From Bordetella parapertussis (GTDB lineage Bacteria; Acidobacteriota; Terriglobia; Bryobacterales; Bryobacteraceae): a DNA stretch of 64,000 bases. The stretch is taken from the NCBI GenBank assembly GCA_943328975.2, contig CALQCC020000004.1, positions 62,001 to 126,000 on the forward strand. The letters run 5' to 3'. Below are positions 53,618 to 61,626 of this stretch, one piece after another. The translations under genes and the position numbers were made by a program. The notes below the pieces were generated by a model. The model was not told the DNA's origin. It saw nothing but the letters and a program-made list of their open reading frames with translations, and ran no database searches. Numbering within the stretch: the stretch's first letter is position 1; each line of letters opens with the position of its first letter.

Positions 53618-54199
53618 CTAAAGGCGAATGCAGGGCGAAATTGTTCCACGTGGAACACTTGCCAGATTCCGACCCTCGCCCCATGGGAGCGGGAAGCCGC
53701 CGAGCTTCTGAGAATCTTCGGGACCCACCAGGACCGCGAAGTGAGTCGAAATCGGCAGCGCCAGCACTTCCCCAGGCGTAACGGCCCGGCTCACCACCCA
53801 ATCGAACGGACCAGAGAGATCCTGGGCTCGTCCAGCGATAACCGTAACGTTGGGCAGTTCCCGGGTGGCTTCCCGCAGGAAAACGGCCTTGCGCTGGTGC
53901 GACTCCACTAGAGTGACGTGGCATTCCGGGCGTAAAATAGAGATGGGGATACCCGGGAATCCCGCTCCGGTGCCGATGTCGGCGATTTTCAGTGCTCCCG
54001 GCGGCAACGCCAAGCCCAAATACAGCGATTCGCAATAATGCAGGCGCGCGGCCATTTCCGGGGATTCGATACGCGTCAGATTGAGTTTCGCATTCCAGCG
54101 CACCAAAAGATTGTAGTGGGCTTCCAGTTGAGCGATCTGGAGGGGAGAAAGCGCCGCATAGGGGGCGAATTCGCGGACTAAAACCTCAGTGAAGGTCAT
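53618..54199 (-). CDS. rsmG: 16S rRNA (guanine527-N7)-methyltransferase
   Basis: 193 residues. RsmG methylates G527 of 16S rRNA using SAM. The start is ATG at 54199 in a 4-bp ATGA overlap with the mnmG stop. Family motifs: [13 protein letters not shown], the SAM loop [32 protein letters not shown] and DWVVSRAV. The C-terminal tail after about residue 160 is atypical, rich in Gly/Pro/Arg, and contains the parS-encoded SVPRGT, so the tail may have been shaped by the DNA site rather than protein function. Confidence 0.93.
   Translation of the reverse strand: MTFTEVLVREFAPYAALSPLQIAQLEAHYNLLVRWNAKLNLTRIESPEMAARLHYCESLYLGLALPPGALKIADIGTGAGFPGIPISILRPECHVTLVESHQRKAVFLREATRELPNVTVIAGRAQDLSGPFDWVVSRAVTPGEVLALPISTHFAVLVGPEDSQKLGGFPLPWGEGRNLASVPRGTISPCIRL
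53642..53657. other. parS site 2, inside the rsmG coding region
   Basis: The same TGTTCCACGTGGAACA, exactly 50 bp from site 1 (about five helical turns, same face). It lies in the last codons of rsmG and encodes the residues SVPRGT of that protein. Confidence 0.92.
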
Positions 54200-55974
54200 G
54201 ACAGGCGGAGGTAGACATCCAGAACGGCGATCGCAGCGGGCGTGACGCCGGGGATGCGGCCAGCTTGGCCGAGCGTTTCCGGGCGCACCCGGGTCAGTTT
54301 TTCCTGCATTTCGCGCGATAGGCCTGGGATGCCGGTGTAGAGGAACTCCAAGGGAATGCGGCGGCCCTCGGAATCTTTCATGCGCTGGACTTGGCGATCC
54401 TGCTGAGCCAGGTAACCGGCATACTTGAATTCGGTTTCGACGGTTTCCACAACGCCCCGCATGAATTCGGCTTGAGGCAGCGATTCCACTGCGGCGAGCT
54501 TCGATTCGGGGCGGCGGAGCCACTCGACCAAGCGGAACGTCTCGATATGCTTGCGCAGGAGCTCTTTTTCAGCTTGTTTTCGCTGAAACACGTCCCAACG
54601 GTGGTCGTCTACCAGACCAATCTTACGACCGATCGGAGTCAGTCTTTCGTCGGCGTTGTCGATCCTTAAGTGCAGGCGGAATTCCGCACGGGAGGTAAAC
54701 ATGCGATAGGGCTCGTCGGCCCCGCGGGTGATCAAGTCGCCGATCAGGATACCGGTGTAGCCTTGGTTGCGCTCCAGGATGATCGGGTCGGAACCACCGA
54801 TCTTGGCTGCGGCGTTCAGGCCGGCGATCAGGCCTTGGCAGGCAGCCTCTTCGTAGCCGGACGTTCCGTTGATCTGTCCCGCCAGGAAAAGCCCGGGGAT
54901 GGTCTTCACTTCAAGAGTGTGGTTGAGTTCGCGCGGGTCGATGGCGTCATATTCGATGGCATAGCCGGGCCGGATCATCTCCGCGTCTTCGAGGCCCTCG
55001 ACTGAAGCGATCATGCGGGTCTGGACATCGATGGGCATGGAGGTCGACATGCCGTTGACGTAGACCTCGTAGGTGTCGAGGCCTTCGGGCTCCAGAAATA
55101 ACTGGTGCCGGGTTTTGTCCGGGAACTTGACGACCTTGTCTTCGATGGACGGGCAATAGCGAGGGCCGATGCCCTCGATCTGGCCGCTGTAGAGCGGCGA
55201 GCGGGAGACGCTATCTCGCAGAATCGAATGGGTTTCTTCCGATGTATACGCTATGTAACACGGAACCTGCGGTTGCTCTATCTTATTGGTAATAAAGGAG
55301 AAAGGCGTCGGATTGGCGTCTCCGTGCTGGGGCTCGAATCGGTTCCAGTCGATGGTGCGCCCATCGAGGCGCGGAGGTGTGCCTGTTTTCAGGCGCTTCC
55401 ACGGTAAGTTGAATGTTCTCAGCTGGTTACCGAGCAGATCCGAGGGGGCCTCTCCATTGCGGCCGCAATGGATGGTCTGCTCCCCTATATGAGCGAGGCC
55501 GTTGAGGAATGTTCCGGAGGTGATGATGACAGCTTCGGCGGAGAGATTGCGACCATCGCGGAGTTCGACGCCGGTGACGCGGGAATTCACAAGCGTCAGG
55601 GCGGCGACCTCGGCTTGCACGATACGAAGGTTCGGCTCAGCCTCCAGGATATCGCGCATTTTGAGGCGGTAGAGTTTCTTGTCGCACTGCGCGCGCGGGC
55701 TCCACACAGCGGGGCCTCGGGAGGTGTTGAGCAAACGGAACTGAATGCCGACCGCGTCCGTCACCTGCCCCATGATGCCGCCGAGCGCGTCGATCTCGCG
55801 CACCAGGTGTCCCTTGGCGATGCCGCCGATGGCGGGGTTGCAGGACATCTGCGCGATGAGGTCGATGTTCATCGTGACCATCGCGGTGCGCAGACCTAGA
55901 CGGGCGCATGCCCGAGCGGCTTCGCAACCAGCATGGCCGGCTCCGACAACGATGACTTGGTAGGGCTTAGACAC
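54196..55974 (-). CDS. mnmG: tRNA uridine 5-carboxymethylaminomethyl modification enzyme MnmG (GidA)
   Basis: 592 residues, slightly shorter than the usual 620-630. With MnmE it modifies U34 of several tRNAs. The FAD-binding [15 protein letters not shown] is at the N-terminus, followed by [24 protein letters not shown], the conserved [31 protein letters not shown], and a C-terminal MnmE-interacting domain ending [20 protein letters not shown]. The order mnmG-rsmG-parA-parB is common near the replication origin. It overlaps rsmG by 4 bp. Confidence 0.97.
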   Translation of the reverse strand: MSKPYQVIVVGAGHAGCEAARACARLGLRTAMVTMNIDLIAQMSCNPAIGGIAKGHLVREIDALGGIMGQVTDAVGIQFRLLNTSRGPAVWSPRAQCDKKLYRLKMRDILEAEPNLRIVQAEVAALTLVNSRVTGVELRDGRNLSAEAVIITSGTFLNGLAHIGEQTIHCGRNGEAPSDLLGNQLRTFNLPWKRLKTGTPPRLDGRTIDWNRFEPQHGDANPTPFSFITNKIEQPQVPCYIAYTSEETHSILRDSVSRSPLYSGQIEGIGPRYCPSIEDKVVKFPDKTRHQLFLEPEGLDTYEVYVNGMSTSMPIDVQTRMIASVEGLEDAEMIRPGYAIEYDAIDPRELNHTLEVKTIPGLFLAGQINGTSGYEEAACQGLIAGLNAAAKIGGSDPIILERNQGYTGILIGDLITRGADEPYRMFTSRAEFRLHLRIDNADERLTPIGRKIGLVDDHRWDVFQRKQAEKELLRKHIETFRLVEWLRRPESKLAAVESLPQAEFMRGVVETVETEFKYAGYLAQQDRQVQRMKDSEGRRIPLEFLYTGIPGLSREMQEKLTRVRPETLGQAGRIPGVTPAAIAVLDVYLRLS

Positions 55975-56007
55975 CTACTACTGATTGTAGTCGGTATGCG
56001 AACGCGG

Positions 56008-57477
56008 CTACGGTTTTGGCGGAGCAGGCTTGGGCTTCGCTGCCCCAGGAGCCGGGGCTCCGTCCATGCCAAAGTGGTCGGCGAGTTGACCTCCGGTGAA
56101 GCCAGCATTCGGACGGGGCGTTTCGGGAAGCATTTGCGTGTTCCAATTCTCGAAGGCCTGTACCAATTGACTGTAGACTTCCGGCTGGCGATTGCGCAGA
56201 TTGGCTCGCTCCAGCGGATCTTTGACCACGTTGAACAGAAACGTATTTTCGCGAATCTTCAAGAACTTCATGTCGCCGGATCGCACGGCTCGTTGCGCCT
56301 TTTCGTTATAGCGCCAGAACAACGTACGCGTGACAGGGCTCGTCTCCCGCGTCAAGATCGGGAGCAAGTTGATGCCGTCACTCGGGTAATCCGGGTGCGC
56401 CTTCGCGCCGCCCGCAGCGAGCAATGTCGGGAACCAGTCCATCGAAATCGCGACTTGGTCCGTAGTGACTCCTGCGGGGATGTGACCGGGCCAACGAATG
56501 ATGGCCGGGATGCGAAGCCCACCTTCCAGCAACTCCGTCTTCATGCCGCTGAACGGCCAAGTATCGGCGAAACGCTCACCCCCGTTGTCACTCGTAAAGA
56601 TGACGATGGTGTTCTGCGCGATGCCCGCAGTTTCCAGTGTCTGCAACACGCGACCAATCTGCGCGTCCATCGCAGTTACCATCGCGGCGTAGGTTTCCAT
56701 CGAGCCGCCGTCATAATGTGTAACGTTCCGCAAGACACGCGACTCAGCCTCGTCATTGGGGCCTTCCCACGGCCAGTGGGGCGCGTTGAAATGCAGGCTC
56801 ATGAAGAAAGGCTTCTGACCCACTGCGTAGTCGCGGATCAATTCCACCGCTTTGCTTCCCAGGAGCTCTGTTAGGTACCCGGACTGCTGAATCTTTACGT
56901 CTCCATCCCACAGGCCAGCGGTGTCTGTGTCAGCGGCACCGGTCTTATGTGTGAAGTAGTCGAGCAGGCCGTCGCGGAAACCCCAGAAGTGTTCGTAGCC
57001 ACTTTTCATGGGATCGTAGTTGGGCAAGTTCCCCAAATGCCATTTCCCGATGAGGGCGGTGCCGTATCCGGCATCGCGAAGAATCGAAGGCAACGTCGGA
57101 TGCTCTGGCGGAAGACCCACATTCGTGGCACCCGTGCCGATGGGCTCGGCGAGCCCCACGGGTAAGCGATATTGATAACGGCCCGTGATGAGCGCAGTGC
57201 GCGTCGCCGAACATACTGCGGAATTTGCATAGGCCTGCAAGAAGCGAGTGCCTTGCGCAGCAAGCTGGTCTATGGCAGTTGTCTTGTATTCGCGCCGCCC
57301 GTAACAGGAGACGTCCGCATAACCAAGGTCATCGGCCATGATGTAGACGATATTCGGCCGCGTCGTTTGGGCCTCAGCAGATTGCGTGCCAAGGGCCGCT
57401 ATCAAAGGTGCCGCAGCGCTGGCGATCGCAGTACGTCGAGTGATGTTGGTCGAATGTTGGGGCGTAGGTCGAGGCAT
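56008..57477 (-). CDS. Tat-exported sulfatase (formylglycine type)
   Basis: 489 residues. The twin-arginine signal (RRTAIASAAAPLIAALG, Arg14-Arg15) directs a folded protein to the periplasm. The metal site opens with IVYIMADDLGYAD (Asp49, Asp50), and the formylglycine motif is VCSATRTALITGRY, fitting C-x-A-x-R with Cys89. HLGNLP and FTSDNGGE complete the alkaline-phosphatase-like core. Substrates are probably sulfated glycans or aryl sulfates. A maturase gene is not in the window. The C-terminus is Pro/Ala/Lys rich. Confidence 0.93.
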   Translation of the reverse strand: MPRPTPQHSTNITRRTAIASAAAPLIAALGTQSAEAQTTRPNIVYIMADDLGYADVSCYGRREYKTTAIDQLAAQGTRFLQAYANSAVCSATRTALITGRYQYRLPVGLAEPIGTGATNVGLPPEHPTLPSILRDAGYGTALIGKWHLGNLPNYDPMKSGYEHFWGFRDGLLDYFTHKTGAADTDTAGLWDGDVKIQQSGYLTELLGSKAVELIRDYAVGQKPFFMSLHFNAPHWPWEGPNDEAESRVLRNVTHYDGGSMETYAAMVTAMDAQIGRVLQTLETAGIAQNTIVIFTSDNGGERFADTWPFSGMKTELLEGGLRIPAIIRWPGHIPAGVTTDQVAISMDWFPTLLAAGGAKAHPDYPSDGINLLPILTRETSPVTRTLFWRYNEKAQRAVRSGDMKFLKIRENTFLFNVVKDPLERANLRNRQPEVYSQLVQAFENWNTQMLPETPRPNAGFTGGQLADHFGMDGAPAPGAAKPKPAPPKP

Positions 57478-57550
57478 AATGTCACCGCTTCGGATAGATC
57501 ATAGCACCGCGCGGTCGCAACTGCCGGGGAGTTCGGGTATGCTGTAACTC

Positions 57551-58132
57551 ATGAGAACACTCCTCACTACTGCACTCGCATTAACGCTGGTCGCCGGCGT
57601 CGCATTTACACAAGATAAGGGCGGCGCCAAAGGCAAAGCCGCGCCCGTACCCGGCATGGCTCTCACCTCGCCTGATTTCCAGGACGGTGGCGTCATCCCC
57701 GACAAATTCACACAAGCTGTTCCAAACGCGCCCTCACCGAAATTGCAATGGTCGCAGGTACCGGATGGCACGCAAGCCTACGTCTTGATGCTGCACGATC
57801 CGGATCCGGCACTCAACAAGGGACCGGAAGACGTATTGCATTGGATGATGATCAACATTCCTGGCACCGCGCGGGAACTGGCGGGCGGCGTGCCGGCGGG
57901 TAACCTGCCCGATGGCAGCATTCAGATCAAGAACCGTGGCGGCAACAACGCTTACATGGGTCCGGGCAATCCCGCGATCAATCCGTATCACCACTACACG
58001 TTCGAACTCTTCGCGTTGGATGCGAAGCTCCCGCTGGATGCGAACGCCGACCGGGCCGCAGTGATGAAGGCCATGGAAGGTCACGTCCTCGGCAAAGCAG
58101 TGCTGGTGGGCCGCTTCAAGCGTCCGAATTAA
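57551..58132 (+). CDS. Exported YbhB/YbcL-family PEBP-like protein
   Basis: 193 residues: a signal peptide (to about 20), then the phosphatidylethanolamine-binding fold: MALTSPDFQDGGVIPDKFTQ, PSPKLQWSQVPDGTQAYVLMLHDPDP, DVLHWMMINIPG, and GPGNPAINPYHHYTFELFALD. The role of bacterial members is not settled. It is divergent from the sulfatase gene and ends with a strong terminator. Confidence 0.93.
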   Translation: MRTLLTTALALTLVAGVAFTQDKGGAKGKAAPVPGMALTSPDFQDGGVIPDKFTQAVPNAPSPKLQWSQVPDGTQAYVLMLHDPDPALNKGPEDVLHWMMINIPGTARELAGGVPAGNLPDGSIQIKNRGGNNAYMGPGNPAINPYHHYTFELFALDAKLPLDANADRAAVMKAMEGHVLGKAVLVGRFKRPN

Positions 58133-58158
58133 TCTAGCTAGACGTTGGTTGCAAGGAA

Positions 58159-58190
58159 CGGGCTCGCTCCAGATGGGGCGGGCCCGTTTT
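58159..58190 (+). terminator. Rho-independent terminator after the PEBP gene
   Basis: A 12-bp stem (CGGGCTCGCTCC, 58159-58170, with 58175-58186 and two G-U pairs), a 4-nt loop, then TTTT. It lies 26 bp after the stop and also faces the end of the convergent small gene. Confidence 0.85.
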
Positions 58191-58194
58191 GTAT

Positions 58195-58617
58195 TTACGG
58201 TTCGAAGCGCAACGCGGCGGGGCTACCGGGTTCACCGGAATGTTGCGCGCGACGCACCACTTGGTCGAGTGAGAGACTGACCAACTCCGTGGATTGCCCG
58301 TAGATATCGGGATAGAGCTTGAGGTCGGTCGGCGTCTTCTGCGCGATCGCGGATACCTCGGCTGCGGTCAGGTATCCCAGCATGAACTTTGTTCCGTTCG
58401 CGGCCTTGTGAATCTCGAAGTTCAGGAACTTGCGCGAACCGAACATCGGAGCTTCCGCAGCGGGCGAGTAGGTGAATCCGTACGTACCGTAGGGTTGCCG
58501 GTCGACGGGTGAACCTTCGTGGGCGTCGTCTAAAAGGCGGACTTGGTGATCTTTGCGAAATTGTTCGCGGCGCAACTCATCGTTAGCGGCCGCGGCTTGT
58601 GTCCCTGCCGGCGTCAT
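58195..58617 (-). CDS. Hypothetical protein
   Basis: 140 residues with no signal peptide or membrane helix. It begins with a polar helix (ANDELRREQFRKDHQVRLL) and contains GSRKFLNFEIHKAANGTKFMLGYLTAAEVSAI and DLKLYPDIYGQSTELVSLSLDQVV. I do not recognise the family. GGAG is 7 nt upstream of the ATG at 58617, a good start. It ends next to the PEBP terminator. The two mini-ORFs on the same strand are upstream, across a 173-bp gap with a tandem repeat. Confidence 0.6.
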   Translation of the reverse strand: MTPAGTQAAAANDELRREQFRKDHQVRLLDDAHEGSPVDRQPYGTYGFTYSPAAEAPMFGSRKFLNFEIHKAANGTKFMLGYLTAAEVSAIAQKTPTDLKLYPDIYGQSTELVSLSLDQVVRRAQHSGEPGSPAALRFEP

Positions 58618-58669
58618 GGTGTATCTCCAAAGAATTTAAGTCTTGTGATAGGCGAGTGCCTACTGAGAT

Positions 58670-58693
58670 TTTATCAAGGAATTTATCAAGGAA
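58670..58693. repeat. Tandem 12-bp direct repeat
   Basis: TTTATCAAGGAA occurs twice without a gap, upstream of the 140-residue gene on the minus strand. It could be a pair of regulator half-sites or a chance slippage product. Confidence 0.7.
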
Positions 58694-58790
58694 AACACGG
58701 GCAGGAATCGGGCGAGGAAAGTAAGAGGGCGGCGGCAGGCAAGGTGTCCGGTGCGAGTATTACACACGCGCCATCATGAGGCATGAAACC

Positions 58791-58889
58791 CTACAGCACA
58801 GCCAAAGCATAGTGCGATCCGGTGCGGTGAATCCCCGATCCTTCGAAGAACCACTCGACTGGCGCCGCCCGTTCTGAGTCAGGCTCCAT
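58791..58889 (-). CDS. Mini-ORF of 32 residues with strong RBS
   Basis: A consensus AGGAGG lies 5 nt before ATG 58889. The peptide starts MEPDSERAAPVEWFF and ends GSGIHRTGSHYALAVL. It has no signal peptide. It is acidic at the start, with Gly, His and aromatics later. Twenty bases upstream is another mini-ORF on the same strand. No homologue is known to me. A regulatory leader peptide, a modified-peptide precursor or a small structural protein are all possible. Confidence 0.45.
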   Translation of the reverse strand: MEPDSERAAPVEWFFEGSGIHRTGSHYALAVL

Positions 58890-58908
58890 CAGCACCTCCT
58901 GTTAAAAT

Positions 58909-58959
58909 TCACCGGCTACGCAACGCCGGGACGTCTTTAACTTGGTATCGCGACTTCAT
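58909..58959 (-). CDS. Mini-ORF of 16 residues with RBS
   Basis: ATG 58959 has AGGAG 4 nt upstream and encodes MKSRYQVKDVPALRSR, a basic peptide, then a TGA stop. The 32-residue mini-ORF begins 19 bp downstream with its own ribosome-binding site, so they could be translated in order. The frame is open to 59100 upstream but that lies opposite the YjbR gene. Because the putative -10 (CACAAT) overlaps this start codon, the peptide may not be made. Confidence 0.3.
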   Translation of the reverse strand: MKSRYQVKDVPALRSR

Positions 58960-59012
58960 TGTGCTCCTGGAAGAAAGTGTTGTCAATGGAATTTTGATAG
59001 CGTGGAGGCACC

Positions 59013-59366
59013 ATGTTGCTGGACAAGGTGATAAAGATTTGTATGGCCCTGGAAGGCGCTGTTTGTGAACGCAGTGGCTCGCACGCGACGTTTCGCGCAC
59101 GCAAGAAGGTGTTCGCGTACTTCATGGACGATCACCACGGAGATGGGATCGTTGCCGTCGCGTGCAAGGTGGGTCCAGGAGATAACGCGGCGTTGGTGCG
59201 GGAGCAGCCGGAGCGGTTCTACTTGCCCGCATATATCGGTCCACGCGGCTGGGTTGGATTACGGCTCGACCTTGGCAAGGTAGATTGGACCGAGGTGAAA
59301 GAGTTAGTGGGCGAGAGTTATCGCTTGACGATTAGTCCACGTAAACGCGTTTCACGCGCGGGTTGA
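59013..59366 (+). CDS. MmcQ/YjbR-family protein
   Basis: 117 residues, compact alpha/beta fold of YjbR (double-wing DNA-binding-like). It has the family pattern: ICMALEGAVCERSGSHATFRARKKVFAYFMDD, then ACKVGPGDNAALVREQPERFYLPAYIGPRGWVGLRLD and WTEVKELVGESYRL. Its role is unclear; DNA binding was proposed from structure. GGAGG is 5 nt before the ATG. The last 35 bp overlap alr on the other strand. Confidence 0.9.
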   Translation: MLLDKVIKICMALEGAVCERSGSHATFRARKKVFAYFMDDHHGDGIVAVACKVGPGDNAALVREQPERFYLPAYIGPRGWVGLRLDLGKVDWTEVKELVGESYRLTISPRKRVSRAG

Positions 59367-60429
59367 TGCCGCAGAGGACGCTGTAGGAAATGGTTCCGGC
59401 CATGCGGGCCATTTGTTGGGCGTTGATGGAGATGCCGCCTTCTTCGCCGAGCAGCAGCACTGCGTCACCGACTTTTAGTTCGGAGCAATCGGTGGCGTCG
59501 ATGGTGGTGAGGTCCATGGAGACGGCTCCGATGATGGGGGCAAATTTTCCGTTGACGATGACTTGTCCACGGTTGCCCAGGCGATGAGGGATTCCGTCGG
59601 CATAACCAGCGGCCAGAATAGCGATGCGCATGGGGCGTTCGGCCGTGTGGATGCCGCCGTACCCGATGCGGGCTCCGGCAGGGACTTCGTTGATCGCTAG
59701 GACTGTGGCTTTCCAACTGAGCGCGGGCTGAACTTCTAAGCGCGCGCGCGGGGCACCTTTCGCCGAAGACACGTAGCCGTAGATGGCGTGGCCGGGTCGC
59801 ACGAGATTGCCCCAGGCGTTGCGGCGCTGGTAGGCGATGGAGTTGGTGCTGGAGGCATGGACGTAGCGCGGAGCGTGTCCGCTGGCTCGGAGTGCCGCGA
59901 GGATATGCTCGAAGTGTTCGATTTGTTCTTCGGTTTGGCGGCTGTCGAAGTTGGCTGACGATGCGAAATGCGTCATGACGCCTTCTAGCGAAGATGCGTT
60001 GGCGGAGACGGCTTCGACGATGGCTTCGGCTTCGGCGCGCGTCCCCAGGCGTCCCATGCCGCTATCGATTTTCAGATGGTAGGGGACTTCGACTTCTCTG
60101 ACGTCGTCGAGCGAGTGGACTACGGGAGTGAGTCCAAACTCTTCCAGCGCGGGGCGGCTCTCCGGGAGGAAATCGGCCATGACGAGGACGCGACCGTGGA
60201 TACCGGCTCGGCGGAGGAAAACACCTTCTTCTACGTTCGAGACAGCGAGCCAGCGGGCGCCTTCGTCTTCCAGGACGCGGGCGACTTCAAAAGCTCCGTG
60301 GCCGTAGGCATCGGCTTTGACGACGGGCATGACTTCGACGGGATGCGTCGCAGTTTCGTTGACGTGATCGCGAACAGCGCGGTAGTTGCCGCGAATGCGA
60401 CCTAAGGAAACTTCTAACCAACTTCTCAT
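59332..60429 (-). CDS. alr: Alanine racemase
   Basis: 365 residues. Alr interconverts L- and D-alanine for peptidoglycan with pyridoxal phosphate. The PLP lysine is Lys38 in VVKADAYGHG; the second base Tyr is in ARIGYGGIHT; the domain also shows HLKIDSGMGRLG and GAVSMDLTTID. The N-terminus ISLGRIRGNYRAVR-like stretch confirms the start at 60429. It converges on the YjbR gene (35-bp overlap); upstream lies a palindromic repeat. Confidence 0.97.
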   Translation of the reverse strand: MRSWLEVSLGRIRGNYRAVRDHVNETATHPVEVMPVVKADAYGHGAFEVARVLEDEGARWLAVSNVEEGVFLRRAGIHGRVLVMADFLPESRPALEEFGLTPVVHSLDDVREVEVPYHLKIDSGMGRLGTRAEAEAIVEAVSANASSLEGVMTHFASSANFDSRQTEEQIEHFEHILAALRASGHAPRYVHASSTNSIAYQRRNAWGNLVRPGHAIYGYVSSAKGAPRARLEVQPALSWKATVLAINEVPAGARIGYGGIHTAERPMRIAILAAGYADGIPHRLGNRGQVIVNGKFAPIIGAVSMDLTTIDATDCSELKVGDAVLLLGEEGGISINAQQMARMAGTISYSVLCGINPRVKRVYVD

Positions 60430-60458
60430 TGGGTGTCTGAATCTATTATGGCGTCTGC

Positions 60459-60533
60459 CCGCTCCCTCACGGTCGCGGCTCTGTTTCGGGAATGATGAAA
60501 CTCGACCACTGAACCGCGACCCTCAGGGAGCGG
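60459..60533. repeat. Intergenic palindrome (REP-like), copy 2
   Basis: Arms CCGCTCCCTCACGGTCGCGG (60459-60478) and its complement with two changes (60514-60533) enclose about 35 nt. The left arm is identical to that of the copy at 13948. It sits between the alr start and the stop of the next minus-strand gene, so both lie within transcripts going left. Confidence 0.85.
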
Positions 60534-60539
60534 ACGTTC

Positions 60540-61622
60540 CTACCGCATCAAACCTTTTAACAGCTTCTCATACGCGTCGGTGACCGCGTCCCAGCTATAA
60601 CGTTCTCGGACTCGTGCGGTCGCCCGGGCACGCCACTCGTTGCGTTCGGCTTCGGGCATTTCCAAAACACGGCGGAGTACGTCGGGGAGATTTTCGTGCG
60701 TGAAGGGGAGCCCGGCCCCTCCGGCTACTTCGCGATTCTCGATGGTGTCCAGGTACAGCGTGAGCGCCCCACGTCCCATGGCTTCGATGAGCGCGGGATG
60801 GGTACCGCCGACTTCGGTCGCGTGGATGTAGGCGAAGCAGTGAGAACCCAGCTCGTGATAGCCGGGTCCGTAGATGGCTCCGGGGATGACCACGCGGGGG
60901 TCCTGCGTGTTACGGACTCGGGCGATGTATTCGGCGGCGTAGGGCGCGTCCCCGATGAGCGCGAGTTTGATCTCGCCAGTCACCTTCTCAAACGCCTCGC
61001 GGACCAGGAGACCGTTATTTTCAGGCTCCATGCGGCTCACGTAGAGGAAGTAGCCGCGGGGAGTCAGGCCCAGCTTCGGGAGCACGTCCGCGGTGGGGAC
61101 TGGGCCGAGTTCGGCTCCGTAAGCAATCATCGTGGAAGCGCGGTGATAGCGCTCGCGGTAGTAATCTTCAATCGCCTTCGCGTCAGTGACGATGAGGTTG
61201 GGCATCCAGGTGGCCAGCCACTCGGAAAGTTGATACCAAGCTTTAGCGAGAGCGTTCCACTTTTTGCGATTGCGTTCCAGGCCGTCGACGTTGAGGGCTG
61301 TGGGCATGCCGAACACGCGCGGGATCCAAGTGAAGGCGGCGTTGGCGGCGTTGCAATAGAGGATCGCATCATACCCTCGGAAGGCGGCGACGTGCAGTGT
61401 GGAGATGAAAGTGTGCGCGATCGTGTCGAGAAACTTGTTTCGGATGGTGGGGAGATAAACCAGGCGCACGCCGCGATAGGTGGGATCGGTATGGCGGGCT
61501 CGGCAGTAGACGGTGAGAGAGTGGCCCCGCGCGACCAGGCGCGTGGAGATCTCTTCGGCGAAGGTTTCAAAACCACCGTAGCGCGCGGGAATGCCGCGGG
61601 TTCCGACGATGGCGATTCTCAC
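60540..61622 (-). CDS. Family 4-type glycosyltransferase with DUF1972 N-domain
   Basis: 360 residues. The DUF1972 start RIAIVGTRGIPARYGGFETFAEE is followed by a GT-B fold; the C-domain has FLYVSRMEPENNG and the donor-binding region ATEVGGTHPALIEAMGRGAL. Members include rhamnosyltransferases of exopolysaccharide clusters. It is cytosolic or membrane-attached and ends beside the palindrome. It is the last of at least four minus-strand glycosyltransferase genes and starts 4 bp after the next one ends. Confidence 0.92.
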   Translation of the reverse strand: MRIAIVGTRGIPARYGGFETFAEEISTRLVARGHSLTVYCRARHTDPTYRGVRLVYLPTIRNKFLDTIAHTFISTLHVAAFRGYDAILYCNAANAAFTWIPRVFGMPTALNVDGLERNRKKWNALAKAWYQLSEWLATWMPNLIVTDAKAIEDYYRERYHRASTMIAYGAELGPVPTADVLPKLGLTPRGYFLYVSRMEPENNGLLVREAFEKVTGEIKLALIGDAPYAAEYIARVRNTQDPRVVIPGAIYGPGYHELGSHCFAYIHATEVGGTHPALIEAMGRGALTLYLDTIENREVAGGAGLPFTHENLPDVLRRVLEMPEAERNEWRARATARVRERYSWDAVTDAYEKLLKGLMR

Positions 61623-61626
61623 AGCG

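Larger units (their letters stand above)
58618..59012. other. Gene-poor interval with two mini-ORFs and a tandem repeat
   Basis: Besides the two annotated mini-ORFs (58791-58889 and 58909-58959) this 395-bp stretch contains a perfect 12-bp tandem repeat (58670-58693). Overlapping TTGTCA/TTGACA boxes (58980-58986) may serve divergent promoters toward the mini-ORFs and the YjbR gene. On the minus strand TTGACA-N17-CACAAT would give a transcript starting near the first mini-ORF. Nothing else was recognised. Confidence 0.5.

Noticed and set aside
53508-54035. N-terminal extension of ParA of about 176 residues
   Set aside because: The frame is open but passes through the parS sites and the opposite-frame rsmG gene; the ParA family starts at the deviant Walker A, which follows GTG 53507 directly.
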